A DNA stretch of 64,000 nucleotides from Georgenia ruanii. Its GTDB lineage: Bacteria > Actinomycetota > Actinomycetes > Actinomycetales > Actinomycetaceae. Of the stretch, positions 24,253-32,310 are shown one piece after another; position 1 is the stretch's first letter, and every line of letters begins with the position of its first letter. The stretch is from the NCBI RefSeq assembly GCF_009193175.1, contig NZ_VUKE01000015.1:1-64000 (forward strand), given 5' to 3'. Both the position numbers and the translations under genes were made by a program. The notes beneath the pieces are model-generated. The model did not search any database. It was not told the origin of the DNA and worked only from the letters and a program-made list of their open reading frames with translations.

Positions 24253-24795
24253 TCAGAGGAGCCGGCTGTGCTCCCCGAGCTGGTGGTAGGCGTGGTCGAC
24301 GTAGACGAGCGGGTCCTGGCCGGCGTCGTGGTCCGCGAGGACGGCGCGCACGACGACGAGGAGGCTCTCCCCGGCGGGGGTGCGCTGCTCGATGTGCCCG
24401 CGCACCCAGGCGGCGCCACCGCGCAGCACCGGCTCGCCGCTGGGCAGGGGCAGCCAGTCCACACCGGCGAAGCGGTCGACGTTCTTGCGGGCGAACTGGG
24501 TGGCGAGGTGGGCCTGGTCCGCCGCGAGGAAGTTGACGGCGAGGGAGGACGCGGCACGCACCGCCGGCAGCGACGACGACGTCCCGGCCACCGAGAAGCC
24601 GAGGAGCGGGGGCTCCGCGGAGATGGAGAACACCGAGGTGGCGGTGAACCCGACCGGGCCGTCGGGGCCGCGCAGGGTGATGACGGCGACGCCGGCGGGG
24701 TGGTTGCGGAAGACGGTCTTGAAGCGCTCTGCGCTGATCTCCGCCGGGGCGACGCCGGGCAGGTCGAGGGCGTAGCTCTCGCTCGCGGCGCTCAC
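24253..24795 (-). CDS. Flavin reductase (HpaC/DIM6-like)
   Basis: 180 aa from GTG at 24795, overlapping the upstream FMN reductase gene as GTGA. It has the split-barrel flavin reductase signature: FRNHPAGVAVITLRGPDGPV, GFTATSVFSISAEPPLLGF and LAVNFLAADQAHLATQFA, ending in VYVDHAYHQLGEHSRLL. It would supply reduced FMN to the monooxygenases of the operon using NAD(P)H. Two different flavin reductases in one operon is noteworthy. Confidence 0.9.
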   Translation of the reverse strand: MSAASESYALDLPGVAPAEISAERFKTVFRNHPAGVAVITLRGPDGPVGFTATSVFSISAEPPLLGFSVAGTSSSLPAVRAASSLAVNFLAADQAHLATQFARKNVDRFAGVDWLPLPSGEPVLRGGAAWVRGHIEQRTPAGESLLVVVRAVLADHDAGQDPLVYVDHAYHQLGEHSRLL

Positions 24796-25334
24796 GCCGT
24801 CACCGCCGTCAACGCGGCGAGGGCCGGGCCCTCGGTCGCGATCCACTCCGCCACCAGCGCGTGGGCCTCCGGGAGCTGCGTCTCGGTGGCCAGGACCGGG
24901 CGGGTGGGCACCCGGGCCCCCAGCTCGGTGAGCACGGGGCGCAGGTGCAGGTCCGCGGCGGCCAGGTGCACCGGGTTGCCCGCCACCTGCACCGGTACCG
25001 CGGCCACGCCGGCCAGGCCGCCGGCGCCGTACCGGTCGAGGAACGCCTTGAGCAGGCCGGTGTAGGTGGCCTTGTACGTGGGCGTGGCGACGACCAGCAC
25101 GGCCGCCGAGGCGGCGGTCTCCAGCGCCCGCTCGAGCGCCGGCGTCGCCGGTGCGAACAGGTCGCCGGCGAGCGCCGAGAGGTCGACAAGCGCGGTGCGG
25201 GCGCCGAGGCGAGCGGCGACGGCGGCCGCCACCTGCTCGCCGAGCTGCTGGGTGCGCGAGTCCGGTCGCGGGTTGCCGGAGACCGTGACGACGGTCAGCG
25301 GACCGGTCACAAGGGGAAGAGGCGTGGTGGTCAA
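24792..25334 (-). CDS. NADPH-dependent FMN reductase (SsuE/MsuE-like flavodoxin fold)
   Basis: 180 aa. The start is taken at TTG 25334, 7 nt after an AGGAG site; GTG further in (VTGPLTVV) is an alternative. The protein has a flavodoxin-like fold: VTVSGNPRPDSRTQQLGEQVA binds the FMN phosphate, followed by VLVVATPTYKATYTGLLKAFLDRY, a hallmark of SsuE/MsuE. It reduces FMN for alkanesulfonate-type monooxygenases. First gene of the operon. Confidence 0.88.
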   Translation of the reverse strand: MTTTPLPLVTGPLTVVTVSGNPRPDSRTQQLGEQVAAAVAARLGARTALVDLSALAGDLFAPATPALERALETAASAAVLVVATPTYKATYTGLLKAFLDRYGAGGLAGVAAVPVQVAGNPVHLAAADLHLRPVLTELGARVPTRPVLATETQLPEAHALVAEWIATEGPALAALTAVTA

Positions 25335-25948
25335 GGTGAGCTCCTGGGACGTCAGGTCGCCCGGACCGGTCCACGAAGGACCGGGAACGCTTCGGCGGGC
25401 GATGGCGAACGGGCCGCGCGGCGAAGGTGCCGCGGACCGGCGGGAGAAAGAGCGGGGGCGCTCGGAGGGTCCGCGCCGATGGGCGGCGCAGACCGGCGCC
25501 GGCTCGGCGGCGGCACGTGAGACGGTGCGACCGGCGGCGGCGCCGCGCGGAGGCCTGGGGGCCGCTAGGGCCGGGGGCGGCTCAGGCCGCCGGGGTCTCC
25601 GCGCGCCGGGGCATTCGACACCAGGTCGGCATGGCGTGCGGGAGCGCGGACGGGGTGGCGGTGACGTCGCGGTGACGGTCAGCGCGGTGCGCGTCGTGCA
25701 CGACATCCCCCTTCGTCTCTCATGGCGCCTCTGCGGCGGCGGGCCACCTGGCCCGGCAGTGAAGAAGGTACGACGGCACGTCCGGAACCTCAGCCCTCGT
25801 CACCTGGCCGAGACGTGCCCGACGCCGCATCTCGTCCCGCGGTCACTTCGGGGGGATTTGCCCGACCCCCTTGCCCCGCCCGGGCGGATGCGATAAACGC
25901 GACCGGCCGGCGTCGCCACGGCGGCGCCGGCCCAGACCGGCGAAGCCG
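25335..25948. other. Long gap upstream of the organosulfur operon
   Basis: 614 bp without a confident gene. On the minus strand it should contain the operon promoter and a long leader. Short minus-strand frames with Cys codons are visible: MRDEGGCRARRAPR (start at 25722) and MPTWCRMPRRAETPAA (start near 25631). Neither has a clear ribosome site or -10 box. A GGGCCA-CC-TGGCCC palindrome lies at 25741-25754. No SAM riboswitch pattern was recognised. Confidence 0.4.
25905..25932 (-). terminator. Hairpin after the sigma-linked gene
   Basis: GGCCGGCG (25905-25912) and CGCCGGCC (25925-25932) form a perfect 8-bp stem with a 12-nt loop, 16 nt past the stop of the minus-strand gene at 25949. Likely a terminator, although without a strong T-run. 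Confidence 0.5.
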
Positions 25949-26395
25949 CTAGAGCAGCGCCGGGTCGTCCGTGACGTCGGCGATGCCGACGTGGATGGGC
26001 AGGTCCCGCAGCCGGTCGGGCGCCAGCCCCAGCGCCGCGGACAGCGCCGCGGCCACCTGGGCCCGCACGTCCTGGGCCAGCGGGAGCAGGGGCGTGCCGT
26101 ACAGGACGACCACCTCCGCGGTGACAGCCTCGAGCTCTTGCCGGTCGTCGGTCGTACAGCGCACGCGCACGGCGCCGGCCTGGGCGACGGCGTCCAGGGC
26201 GTCGCGCACGCAGGCCACGAGCACGTCCGCGGCGACGTAGAACTCTCCCGCGGGGTGCCGTCCCCGCACCGGGGCCGAGGGCCGGAACACCGCCAGGGCG
26301 CGGGCGAAGAGATTCTCCCGGATGGCCACCCAGCCACGGTCGGTGTGCTGGCGCAGCGTGGTCGCGGCCCGCTCCAGCGCGCTCTCGCCGTTCAT
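25949..26395 (-). CDS. Unknown protein coupled to the ECF sigma factor
   Basis: 148 aa from ATG at 26395, overlapping the sigma factor stop as ATGA. It is soluble, with a mixed fold: VRGRHPAGEFYVAADVLVACVRDALD, then VRVRCTTDDRQELEAVTAEVVVLYG and a C-terminal VGIADVTDD. The central pattern resembles Asp23/Gls24 proteins, as do several genes across the divergent promoter. It is not a typical membrane anti-sigma factor. It may regulate the sigma factor or belong to the Asp23 system; both are inference. Confidence 0.6.
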   Translation of the reverse strand: MNGESALERAATTLRQHTDRGWVAIRENLFARALAVFRPSAPVRGRHPAGEFYVAADVLVACVRDALDAVAQAGAVRVRCTTDDRQELEAVTAEVVVLYGTPLLPLAQDVRAQVAAALSAALGLAPDRLRDLPIHVGIADVTDDPALL

Positions 26396-26949
26396 CGCCA
26401 GCCCTCCAGCTTCGTCTCCAGGCTCCGCCGGGCCCGATGCAGCTGCCCGCGCACCGCGTCGACCGTGGTGCCGCGGACCGCGGCCACCTCGGCGTAGCTC
26501 AGGCCCTCCACCTCGACGAGCAGCCAGGTGGAGCGCTGGGCGAGGGGCAGCTCGCGCAGAGCCCGGTCGAGGGCGCCGAGCAGGTCGCCCGCGAGAGCCT
26601 GCTGCTCGGGCCCGGCGCGCTCCGGGGCGGCCAGCGGCAGCTCGTCCACCGGCTCGGTGGGCGGGGGCCGGCGGCGCAGGAAGGTGCGCACCTGGTTGAT
26701 GGTGAGGGCGAACAGCCAGGTGCGCAGCGCGGCCTCGCCGCGGAACGCGGGCAGGCCGCGCCACGCTGCCACGAGCACCTCCTGCAGGCAGTCCTCGGTG
26801 TCCCCGGCGTCCTCGAGCATCCGGTAGGCGTACCGGTAGAGCGCCGGGCCGTGCCGGTCCGCGATCACCCGGAACGCCGTCCGGTCGCGCAGCGCCGCAC
26901 GCCGGGCCAGTGCCGCGTCGGGCAGGTCCTCGCCCGCTCCGCCCGCCAT
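26392..26949 (-). CDS. ECF-type RNA polymerase sigma factor
   Basis: 185 aa from ATG at 26949. Region 2 is AFRVIADRHGPALYRYAYRM with the following DTEDCLQEVLVAAWRGLPAF; region 4 is LPLAQRSTWLLVEVEGLSYAEV followed by VDAVRGQLHRARRSL. The linker is Pro-rich. It is divergent from a six-gene Asp23/AmaP cluster over a 143-bp gap, strongly suggesting that cluster is its regulon. No zinc-binding or membrane anti-sigma factor is adjacent. Confidence 0.88.
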   Translation of the reverse strand: MAGGAGEDLPDAALARRAALRDRTAFRVIADRHGPALYRYAYRMLEDAGDTEDCLQEVLVAAWRGLPAFRGEAALRTWLFALTINQVRTFLRRRPPPTEPVDELPLAAPERAGPEQQALAGDLLGALDRALRELPLAQRSTWLLVEVEGLSYAEVAAVRGTTVDAVRGQLHRARRSLETKLEGWR

Positions 26950-27092
26950 GTCGCCCCCGTCCGCGCCGACAGCCAGGTGTGACGCACCTCACAGCCACGT
27001 CGCCGTGAGGTTCGCGCCGAGGTGCGCGTCTCACCTATGACCGTGACATCGGCGACAGATGTCGGCAACTCGGCCAGCGAAAGGAACCTCCT

Positions 27093-27566
27093 GTGAGCGA
27101 GCAGACGCAGGGCACCTCCGGCGGCGCCGTCAGCACCCGCGAGACCGCCATGTCCCGGGGCGGCTCGGCCCTGAGCACGAGCCGGGGCACGACCACGATC
27201 TCCGACGTCGTCGTGAGCAAGATCGCCGGGATCGCCGCCCGCGAGATCAACGGCGTCCACGCGATGGGCTCGGGGACGGCCCGGGCCTTCGGGGCGATCC
27301 GCGAGCGCATTCCCGGCAGCACGACCAACCAGTCCATGGGTGTCCAGGTCGAGGTCGGCGAGACCCAGGCGGCGGTCGACGTGTCCATCGTCGCCGAGTA
27401 CGGCGTGGCGATCACCGACCTCGCCGAGGGCATCCGCCGCAACGTCATCAACGCCGTCGAGCGGATGACCGGGCTGGAGGTCGTCGAGGTCAACATCGAC
27501 GTCGTCGACATCCACCTGCCGCAGGACGACACCCAGCAGCCCGAGCAGGAGCCCCGGGTCCAGTGA
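27093..27566 (+). CDS. Asp23/Gls24 family envelope stress response protein
   Basis: 157 aa from GTG at 27093 with AAAGGA upstream. A disordered Ser/Thr-rich N-terminus is followed by the Asp23 domain: TTISDVVVSKIAGIAAREIN, GVHAMGSG, VDVSIVAEYGVAITDLAEGI and VERMTGLEVVEVNIDVVDIH. In staphylococci Asp23 coats the inner membrane through AmaP. Here it is the first gene of a tightly coupled operon that ends with an AmaP-like protein. Confidence 0.92.
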   Translation: MSEQTQGTSGGAVSTRETAMSRGGSALSTSRGTTTISDVVVSKIAGIAAREINGVHAMGSGTARAFGAIRERIPGSTTNQSMGVQVEVGETQAAVDVSIVAEYGVAITDLAEGIRRNVINAVERMTGLEVVEVNIDVVDIHLPQDDTQQPEQEPRVQ

Positions 27567-27928
27567 CCACCGCCCCGTCCCCCGCCCCGCCGGCGGCCGT
27601 GGTGGCCGTCGCCGTCGCCGAGGTGGTCCTCGCCGTCCCCGGCGTTGCGCGGCTGCACCCGGGCGCCTTCGGGGAGGTGGGCACCTACCTCCCCGGGCGC
27701 CGGGTTCCCGGGGTCCGGCTGCGGCCCGACGGCGTCGAGGTGCACGTGGTGGTGGAACGCGCCCTGCTGGACCGGCGGGTGCCGCTGCCCCAGGTGGCCG
27801 AGCGGATCCACCGTGCGGTCGCCGCCCTCACCGGCGGGCCCGTCCACGTCTTCATCGACGACCTCGCCGAACCGCCTCGTCCCCCGGCCAGCGGTGTGCC
27901 GCTGGCGGCCCCCATCCCCCTGGAGTGA
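27563..27928 (+). CDS. Asp23-related small protein
   Basis: 121 aa from GTG 27563, overlapping the previous stop as GTGA. An Ala/Pro/Val-rich start leads into VLAVPGVARLHPGAFGEVGTY and GVRLRPDGVEVHVVVERALLDR with LPQVAERIHRAVAALTGG, matching the strand-helix pattern of Asp23 domains but much diverged. Probably a second Asp23-type subunit. Cytoplasmic. Confidence 0.7.
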   Translation: MTTAPSPAPPAAVVAVAVAEVVLAVPGVARLHPGAFGEVGTYLPGRRVPGVRLRPDGVEVHVVVERALLDRRVPLPQVAERIHRAVAALTGGPVHVFIDDLAEPPRPPASGVPLAAPIPLE

Positions 27929-28110
27929 CCATGTCCGGCTCCGTGACCGGCCTGTTCGCGGGCCTGCTGCTCGCCGTCGCCGCCCTCGTCGGCGGGTTCA
28001 ACGGCTTCCTCCTCGCCCTCGTGCTGGGGCTGGTCGGCTGGCTCATCGGCGCGGCCCTGACCGGCGAGCTCAACCTCGAGAGCTTCCGCTCCGGCCGCGG
28101 CCGTGGCTGA
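27925..28110 (+). CDS. Small membrane protein (DUF2273-like)
   Basis: 61 aa from GTG 27925 (or 59 aa from ATG 27931). Nearly the whole protein is two hydrophobic segments, GLFAGLLLAVAALVGGFNGF and ALVLGLVGWLIGAALTG, ending with a short charged tail. Small DUF2273-type proteins accompany Asp23 genes in many Gram-positive genomes. Likely a membrane component of the Asp23 complex. Confidence 0.7.
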   Translation: MTMSGSVTGLFAGLLLAVAALVGGFNGFLLALVLGLVGWLIGAALTGELNLESFRSGRGRG

Positions 28111-28456
28111 GCAGCGCGGGGCGGTGCGCGTCACCGACCGCGTCGTCGAGCGGATCGCCCGCACGGCGGTCCTCCAGGTCGACGGCGTCGCGCCGGAGGG
28201 CTCCACGACCGGCGCGATCGGCGGCGCGCTGGGCCGCACCTACCCGCGGGTGGACTGCACCGTGGCCGGCGACCACGTGCGCGTCTCCGTCGAGATCGAG
28301 ATGCTCTGGCCGGCGTCCGCCGCCCGGGTGGCGCGCGAGGTCCAGGAGGCCGTGGCCGACCAGCTGGGACGGTACGCCGGGCTGCGCGCCGACACCGTCC
28401 ACGTCCTCGTGGCCCGGGTGGCGGCCGCGGCGCAGGAGCCCAGGAGGGTCCAATGA
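28103..28456 (+). CDS. Asp23/Gls24 family protein
   Basis: 117 aa from GTG 28103, overlapping the previous gene by 8 nt. It is a compact Asp23 domain: VRVTDRVVERIARTAVLQVDG, VDCTVAGDHVRVSVEIEMLW, VAREVQEAVADQLGRYAGL and TVHVLVARV. It differs enough from the first Asp23 protein to be a distinct paralogue, perhaps forming hetero-oligomers. Confidence 0.85.
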   Translation: MAEQRGAVRVTDRVVERIARTAVLQVDGVAPEGSTTGAIGGALGRTYPRVDCTVAGDHVRVSVEIEMLWPASAARVAREVQEAVADQLGRYAGLRADTVHVLVARVAAAAQEPRRVQ

Positions 28457-29196
28457 CCTCCCACCGCCCCCAGCACGCCGCGGCCCGCTCGGGCCCCGAG
28501 ACGAGCGGGCGTGCGCTCCCGCCCGGTGGTTCCGGCACCGTCGCCGCCACGGCAGGGCCGGGCGGTCCGGCCGTGTCCGGGGCGCCTGACCGACGTGCGC
28601 CGGGAGCGGCCGTGGCGCACGAGTCAGGCGCGGTCTCGGGGCCCGGGGGCTGGGAGCCCATGCCGCCCGCGACCCGCCCCACCCGCAGCGGCCCGATCGG
28701 CGTCGTCGGGCCGGTGCTGGCCGTCCTGCTGATCGCCGCCGGGCTGGTGCTGCTGCGCGACGCGCTGGTCGGCTACCGCGCGGTCCCCGGGCCCGCGTGG
28801 ATCCCGCTGGGTCTGGGGGCGGTCGACGGGTTGGCGCCGGGGACGGGGTTCCTCGTGGGCGGGATCATCGCCGTCCTCGTCGGTGTGTGGCTGCTGTACG
28901 CCGCCCTGCGCCGCCGGGTCCGTTCGCGGGCCGTGCTGCGCGCGCGCACCGGCGTCTACCTCGCGCCCGGCGACATCGCGCGCCTGGCCAGCGCGGCCGC
29001 CGAGGACGTGGGTGGCGTCGTCACCGCCTCCTCCAAGGCCGGCACGCGCTCGGTGCGCACGACCGTCCGCACCACCGGTGGTCCGGGCATCGACCAGGCG
29101 GTGCTCGACGCCGTGCACCAGCGACTCGACGTCCTCGACCCTGCCCCCCGCGTCACCGTCGTGGTGCGCGGGCCGACCGGGAGGAGTCGCTCATGA
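28453..29196 (+). CDS. DUF6286-type membrane protein of the Asp23 cluster
   Basis: 247 aa from ATG 28453 (ATGA overlap). A long disordered Pro/Gly-rich N-terminus of about 75 residues precedes two helices (IGVVGPVLAVLLIAAGLVLL and FLVGGIIAVLVGVWLLYAAL) and a C-terminal cytoplasmic domain: GVYLAPGDIARLASAAAEDV, SVRTTVRTTGGPGIDQAV and PRVTVVVRG. This matches the DUF6286 group seen with Asp23 genes in Actinomycetota. The C-terminal domain is itself Asp23-like in strand pattern. Confidence 0.78.
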   Translation: MTSHRPQHAAARSGPETSGRALPPGGSGTVAATAGPGGPAVSGAPDRRAPGAAVAHESGAVSGPGGWEPMPPATRPTRSGPIGVVGPVLAVLLIAAGLVLLRDALVGYRAVPGPAWIPLGLGAVDGLAPGTGFLVGGIIAVLVGVWLLYAALRRRVRSRAVLRARTGVYLAPGDIARLASAAAEDVGGVVTASSKAGTRSVRTTVRTTGGPGIDQAVLDAVHQRLDVLDPAPRVTVVVRGPTGRSRS

Positions 29197-29771
29197 GCCG
29201 GGGAGTGCTCGCCGTCGACCGTGTGGTCGCCTTCCTGCTCGGGCTGGTGCTCCTGCTGGCCGGTCTCGCGGCGATCGCCTGGGGGGCCGGGAGGCTCTAT
29301 CTCGTCTGGCCGGCGGTGCCGGCGGTGCTGCGCCTGCGGGCCCTGCGCGCCGCCGTCGAGCTCGGCTGGTGGGCGCCCACGGTCGCCGTCGCGGGCGTCG
29401 TCGCCGTCGCGCTGGGCCTGTGGTGGCTCCTCGCGCACCTCCCCCGGCGCGGCGTGGGCACCCTGGCCCTGCCCGGCGCGGGGGGCGGCGGGCTGCGCCT
29501 GGACCCCGACGCCGCCGTCGCCGCCGCCGCGGACGCCCTCGCGCAGGCGCCGGGCGTGCGCTCGGCCTCCGGGAGCATGCGGGACGACCGGGGCGAGCTC
29601 GTCGCCCTGCTCGACGCGACCATCGAGCCGACGGCGGACCTGGGCGCCGTCGTCGCCGCCGCCGAGCAGGTCAGCGCCGAGCTCGGGCACGTGCTGAGCC
29701 TGCCGGCGGCGCGCTGCCGGGTCGAGCTCTCGGTCGCCCGGCGCGGCCGGCAGCTGGCGCGGGCGGGGTAG
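29193..29771 (+). CDS. amaP: Alkaline shock response membrane anchor protein AmaP-like
   Basis: 192 aa from ATG 29193 (ATGA overlap). Two membrane helices (VVAFLLGLVLLLAGLAAIAW and APTVAVAGVVAVALGLWWLL) are followed by a soluble domain of about 100 residues: LRLDPDAAVAAAADALAQAP, ELVALLDATIEPTADLGAVV and CRVELSVARRG. In staphylococci AmaP anchors Asp23 to the membrane. Last gene of the cluster, convergent with metB. Confidence 0.78.
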   Translation: MSRGVLAVDRVVAFLLGLVLLLAGLAAIAWGAGRLYLVWPAVPAVLRLRALRAAVELGWWAPTVAVAGVVAVALGLWWLLAHLPRRGVGTLALPGAGGGGLRLDPDAAVAAAADALAQAPGVRSASGSMRDDRGELVALLDATIEPTADLGAVVAAAEQVSAELGHVLSLPAARCRVELSVARRGRQLARAG

Positions 29772-29780
29772 GGGTAGGGG

Positions 29781-30935
29781 TCAGACCCGCACGGCCAGCC
29801 GGGCGAGCGCCGCGTCGAGGTCGGCGACGAGGTCGTCGACGTCCTCCAGGCCCACGGACAGGCGCACCACGTTCTCCGGCACCGCCAGCGCCGTGCCGCG
29901 CACCGAGGCGTGCGTCATCGCGTCGGGGTAGCCGATGAGCGACTCCACCCCGCCCAGGGACTCGGCCAGCTGGAACAGCTCCGTGCCCTCGGCCAGCACC
30001 CGGGCGGCCTGCGGCCCGCCGGCGAGCGCGAGGGAGATCATCCCGCCGAAGCCGGACATCTGCCGGGCGGCGATCTCGTGGCCGGGGTGCTGGGGCAGGC
30101 CGGGGTAGTAGACCCGCTCGACGGCCGGGTGCTCGACCAGGCGCTCGGCGATCGCCTGGGCGTTGGCGCTGTGCTGGTGCATGCGCACCGGCAGGGTCTT
30201 GATGCCCCGGACCGTCAGCCAGGCGTCCATCGGCGCCGAGACGGCGCCGACGGCGAACTGGAGGAAGCCCACCCGCTCGGCCAGGGCGTCGTCGTCGAGG
30301 ATGACGGCGCCGCCCAGGACGTCGGAGTGCCCGCCGATGTACTTCGTCGTGGAGTGCACGACGACGTCGGCGCCGAGCGAGAGCGGGTTCTGCAACGCCG
30401 GGGAGGCGAAGGTGTTGTCCACGACCACCGTCAGCCCGGTTGCATGCCCGAGCTCGGCCAGCGCGGCGATGTCGGTGATCTTCATGAGCGGGTTGCTCGG
30501 GGTCTCCACCCACAGCACCTTCGTCTCCGGGCGGATGGCCGCCCGGACGGCGTCGGCGTCGGACATCTCCACGGCGCTGAGGTCCACGCCCCAGGCGCGC
30601 AGCACCCGGTCCAGCAGCCGGTAGGTGCCGCCGTAGACGTCGTTGCCGAGCACCACGTGGTCCCCGGGCGCCAGCAGGGCGCGCAGCAGGGTGTCCTCGG
30701 CGGCCAGGCCGGAGGCGAAGGAGTAGGCGTGCGCCCCGCCCTCGAGGGCGGCGAGCAGGGTCTGCAGGGAGTCCCGCGTCGGGTTGGCGCTGCGGTTGTA
30801 CTCGTAGCCGCCGCGCAGCCCGCCGATGCCGTCCTGGACGAAGGTGGAGGTCTGGTAGATCGGCGGGATGACGGCGCCGGTGGTGGGGTCGAACTCCTGC
30901 CCGGCGTGGATGGCGCGGGTGCTGAAGCCAGTCAT
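29781..30935 (-). CDS. metB: Cystathionine gamma-synthase/gamma-lyase (PLP)
   Basis: 384 aa from ATG 30935 with AGAGGA upstream. It is a Cys/Met-metabolism PLP enzyme: GYEYNRSANPTRDSLQ, FASGLAAEDTLL, VVVDNTFASPALQNPL and VVHSTTKYIGGHSDVLGG, where Lys198 binds PLP. Following the cystathionine beta-synthase gene by 10 bp, it most likely works in reverse transsulfuration, splitting cystathionine to cysteine, although synthase activity is also possible for this family. The same neighbouring genes occur in mycobacteria as cbs and metB. Confidence 0.9.
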   Translation of the reverse strand: MTGFSTRAIHAGQEFDPTTGAVIPPIYQTSTFVQDGIGGLRGGYEYNRSANPTRDSLQTLLAALEGGAHAYSFASGLAAEDTLLRALLAPGDHVVLGNDVYGGTYRLLDRVLRAWGVDLSAVEMSDADAVRAAIRPETKVLWVETPSNPLMKITDIAALAELGHATGLTVVVDNTFASPALQNPLSLGADVVVHSTTKYIGGHSDVLGGAVILDDDALAERVGFLQFAVGAVSAPMDAWLTVRGIKTLPVRMHQHSANAQAIAERLVEHPAVERVYYPGLPQHPGHEIAARQMSGFGGMISLALAGGPQAARVLAEGTELFQLAESLGGVESLIGYPDAMTHASVRGTALAVPENVVRLSVGLEDVDDLVADLDAALARLAVRV

Positions 30936-30945
30936 GAAGATCCTC

Positions 30946-32310
30946 TCAGGCGCCGGCGAAGGCCAGCAGGTCGTGACGGGTGAGCACACCGACCGGCACG
31001 CCGGCGTCGGTGACGAGCAGGGCGTCCGCCGCGCCCAGCGCGGTGCGGGCCACGCCCACCGGTTCGTTGATGCCGATCAGGGGCAGCGGCGGGCCGCTCA
31101 CCTGCCCGACGGGGTCGCCGAGCTGGACGCGGCCGGAGAAGACGGCGTCCACCAGGGCCTTCTCGCTGACCGACCCCGCCACCTCGCCGATGACCACCGG
31201 CGGCTCGGCGAGCAGCACCGGCAGCTGGGAGACGCCGTACTCGGTGAAGATGCCGATCGCGTCGCGCACGGTGTCGCCCGGGTGGACGTGCACGAGGTCC
31301 GGCAGGCCCCCGGTCTTGGCGCCGAGCACGTCGGCCACGGTGCGCTCGTCGCCGCCGGGGTGGAAGCCGTAGGAGCGCATCCAGTCGTCGTTGAAGATCT
31401 TCGCCATGTACCCACGGCCGCCGTCGGGCAGCAGCACGACGACGACGTCGTCCGCCGTCAGGTCCCGGGCCGCCCGCAGTGCGGCCACCACGGCCATGCC
31501 GCTCGAGCCGCCCACGAGGATGCCCTCCTCCTGGGCCAGGCGCCGGGTCATGGCGAAGGAGTCGGCGTCGCAGACGGCGATGACCTCGTCGACCACGGAG
31601 GGGTCGTAGGCGCCGGGCCAGAAGTCCTCCCCGACACCCTCGACGAGGTAGGGCCGTCCCTCGCCGCCGGAGTAGACCGAGCCGACGGGGTCGGCGCCGA
31701 CGACCCGGACGGCGCCGTCGGAGACCTCCTTGAGATAGCGGCCGGTGCCGCTGATGGTCCCGCCGGTGCCCACGCCGGCGACGAAGTGGGTGAGGCGGCC
31801 CTCGGTGTCGCGCCAGATCTCCGGGCCGGTGGTCTCGTAGTGGCTGCGCGGGCCGTTGAGGTTGGCGTACTGGTTGGGCTTGAACGCCCCGGGGATCTCC
31901 GCGGCGAGCCGGTCGGAGACGCTGTAGTAGGACTCGGGGCTGTCCGGCGCCACGGAGGTCGGGGTGACGACGACCTCGGCGCCGTAGGCGCGCAGCACGT
32001 TGCGCTTGTCGTCGCCGACCTTGTCCGGCACGACGAAGACGCACCGGTAGCCGCGCTGCTGGGCGACGAGCGCGAGCCCCACGCCGGTGTTGCCGGAGGT
32101 CGGCTCGACGATCGTGCCGCCCGGCCGCAGCTTGCCCTCGGCCTCGGCGGCGTCGATGATCCGTCGGGCGATGCGGTCCTTGCTGGACCCGCCGGGGTTG
32201 AGGTACTCGAGCTTGACGAGCACGGTGGCGCGCAGGTCACCGGTGACGTGCTGGAGCTTGACCAGGGGGGTGTTCCCGACGAGGTCGACGACGGTCTCGG
32301 CGTACTTCAT
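30946..32310 (-). CDS. cbs: Cystathionine beta-synthase with CBS domains
   Basis: 454 aa from ATG 32310. The catalytic domain has VGNTPLVKLQHVTGDL, LNPGGSSKDRIARRI with Lys44 as the PLP base, PTSGNTGVGLALVAQ and AGVGTGGTISGTGRYLKE. Two CBS (Bateman) domains occupy the last 120 residues (VHPGDTVRDAIGIFTEYGVS and GVPVGVLTRHDLLAFAG). It joins homocysteine with serine. No heme-binding extension is present, as usual for bacteria. Expression is probably controlled by the Cys leader upstream. Confidence 0.93.
   Translation of the reverse strand: MKYAETVVDLVGNTPLVKLQHVTGDLRATVLVKLEYLNPGGSSKDRIARRIIDAAEAEGKLRPGGTIVEPTSGNTGVGLALVAQQRGYRCVFVVPDKVGDDKRNVLRAYGAEVVVTPTSVAPDSPESYYSVSDRLAAEIPGAFKPNQYANLNGPRSHYETTGPEIWRDTEGRLTHFVAGVGTGGTISGTGRYLKEVSDGAVRVVGADPVGSVYSGGEGRPYLVEGVGEDFWPGAYDPSVVDEVIAVCDADSFAMTRRLAQEEGILVGGSSGMAVVAALRAARDLTADDVVVVLLPDGGRGYMAKIFNDDWMRSYGFHPGGDERTVADVLGAKTGGLPDLVHVHPGDTVRDAIGIFTEYGVSQLPVLLAEPPVVIGEVAGSVSEKALVDAVFSGRVQLGDPVGQVSGPPLPLIGINEPVGVARTALGAADALLVTDAGVPVGVLTRHDLLAFAGA

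Noticed and set aside
25335-25948. SAM riboswitch upstream of the sulfur operon
   Set aside because: No recognisable conserved core of SAM-I, SAM-II or SAM-IV could be found by eye on the minus strand.
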